From: Chloroflexota bacterium
GTDB taxonomy: Bacteria; Chloroflexota; Dehalococcoidia; SAR202; UBA11138
Reading direction: 5' to 3'
Assembly (NCBI GenBank): GCA_022566975.1
Contig: JADFHV010000145.1
Coordinates: 1 to 5,847 of the forward strand
DNA length: 5,847 bases
Numbering within the stretch: position 1 is the first letter of the stretch; every line of letters starts with the position of its first letter. The position numbers and the translations under genes were made by a program. Positions 5,823-5,847 of this stretch are shown here, one piece after another. The notes under the pieces are model-generated. The model ran no database searches and was not told the DNA's origin. It worked only from the letters and a program-made list of their open reading frames with translations.

Positions 5823-5828
5823 CTCCTT
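5823..5828 (-). promoter_or_regulatory. Ribosome binding site of the phosphotriesterase-family gene
   Basis: AAGGAG on the minus strand (CTCCTT on the plus strand) is five bases upstream of the ATG at 5817-5815. This fixes the start and gives the canonical family N-terminus. Confidence 0.8.
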
Positions 5829-5847
5829 TCGGCGTTATCCTCTGGCT

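Overview
The window reads as chromosomal DNA of a bacterium with a GC-rich genome and an appetite for small organic molecules. It carries the C-terminal end of an enolase-superfamily (mandelate racemase/muconate lactonizing type) enzyme, an amidase-signature hydrolase with a tiny GatC/AtzG-like partner, a Nudix hydrolase and a phosphotriesterase-family metal hydrolase. Shine-Dalgarno sites are canonical (GGAGGAG, GGAGG, AAAGGAGG, AAGGAG). This mix, above all the enolase-superfamily and phosphotriesterase-like enzymes together, is what I associate with SAR202/Dehalococcoidia-type Chloroflexota. That placement is an inference from gene content; there is no rRNA or marker gene here to prove it.

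Layout: (1) 1-456 (+), 3' end of the enolase-superfamily gene, cut by the window edge. (2) 457-692, non-coding spacer. (3) 693-2074 (+), a two-gene cassette: an AlbA_2 (Schlafen-type) domain protein and a protein of unknown function that starts inside the stop codon of the first (ATGA overlap). It is clearly AT-richer than its surroundings (48% GC in the sampled line 961-1020, against 72% at 301-360 and 68% at 3121-3180), so it looks acquired. (4) 2075-2280, non-coding. (5) 2281-3910 (+), the amidase and its 64-residue partner, overlapping by 8 bp. (6) 3911-4257, a 347-base region without a conventional gene. It holds a TATAAT box, a strong ribosome site in front of a 10-codon reading frame, a set of mutually exclusive hairpins, and a 10-bp GNRA-capped terminator-like hairpin: the layout of a ribosome-dependent attenuator. 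(7) 4258-4746 (+), the Nudix hydrolase downstream of that leader. (8) 4747-4860, convergent spacer. (9) 4861-5817 (-), the phosphotriesterase-family hydrolase with all metal-binding residues present.

The enolase-type, amidase and phosphotriesterase genes could serve catabolism of carboxylate, amide and ester/lactone compounds, but they are not one operon (the last is on the opposite strand) and no shared substrate can be read from the sequence. The two most noteworthy items are the leader RNA at 4006-4170 and the low-GC AlbA_2 pair at 693-2074.
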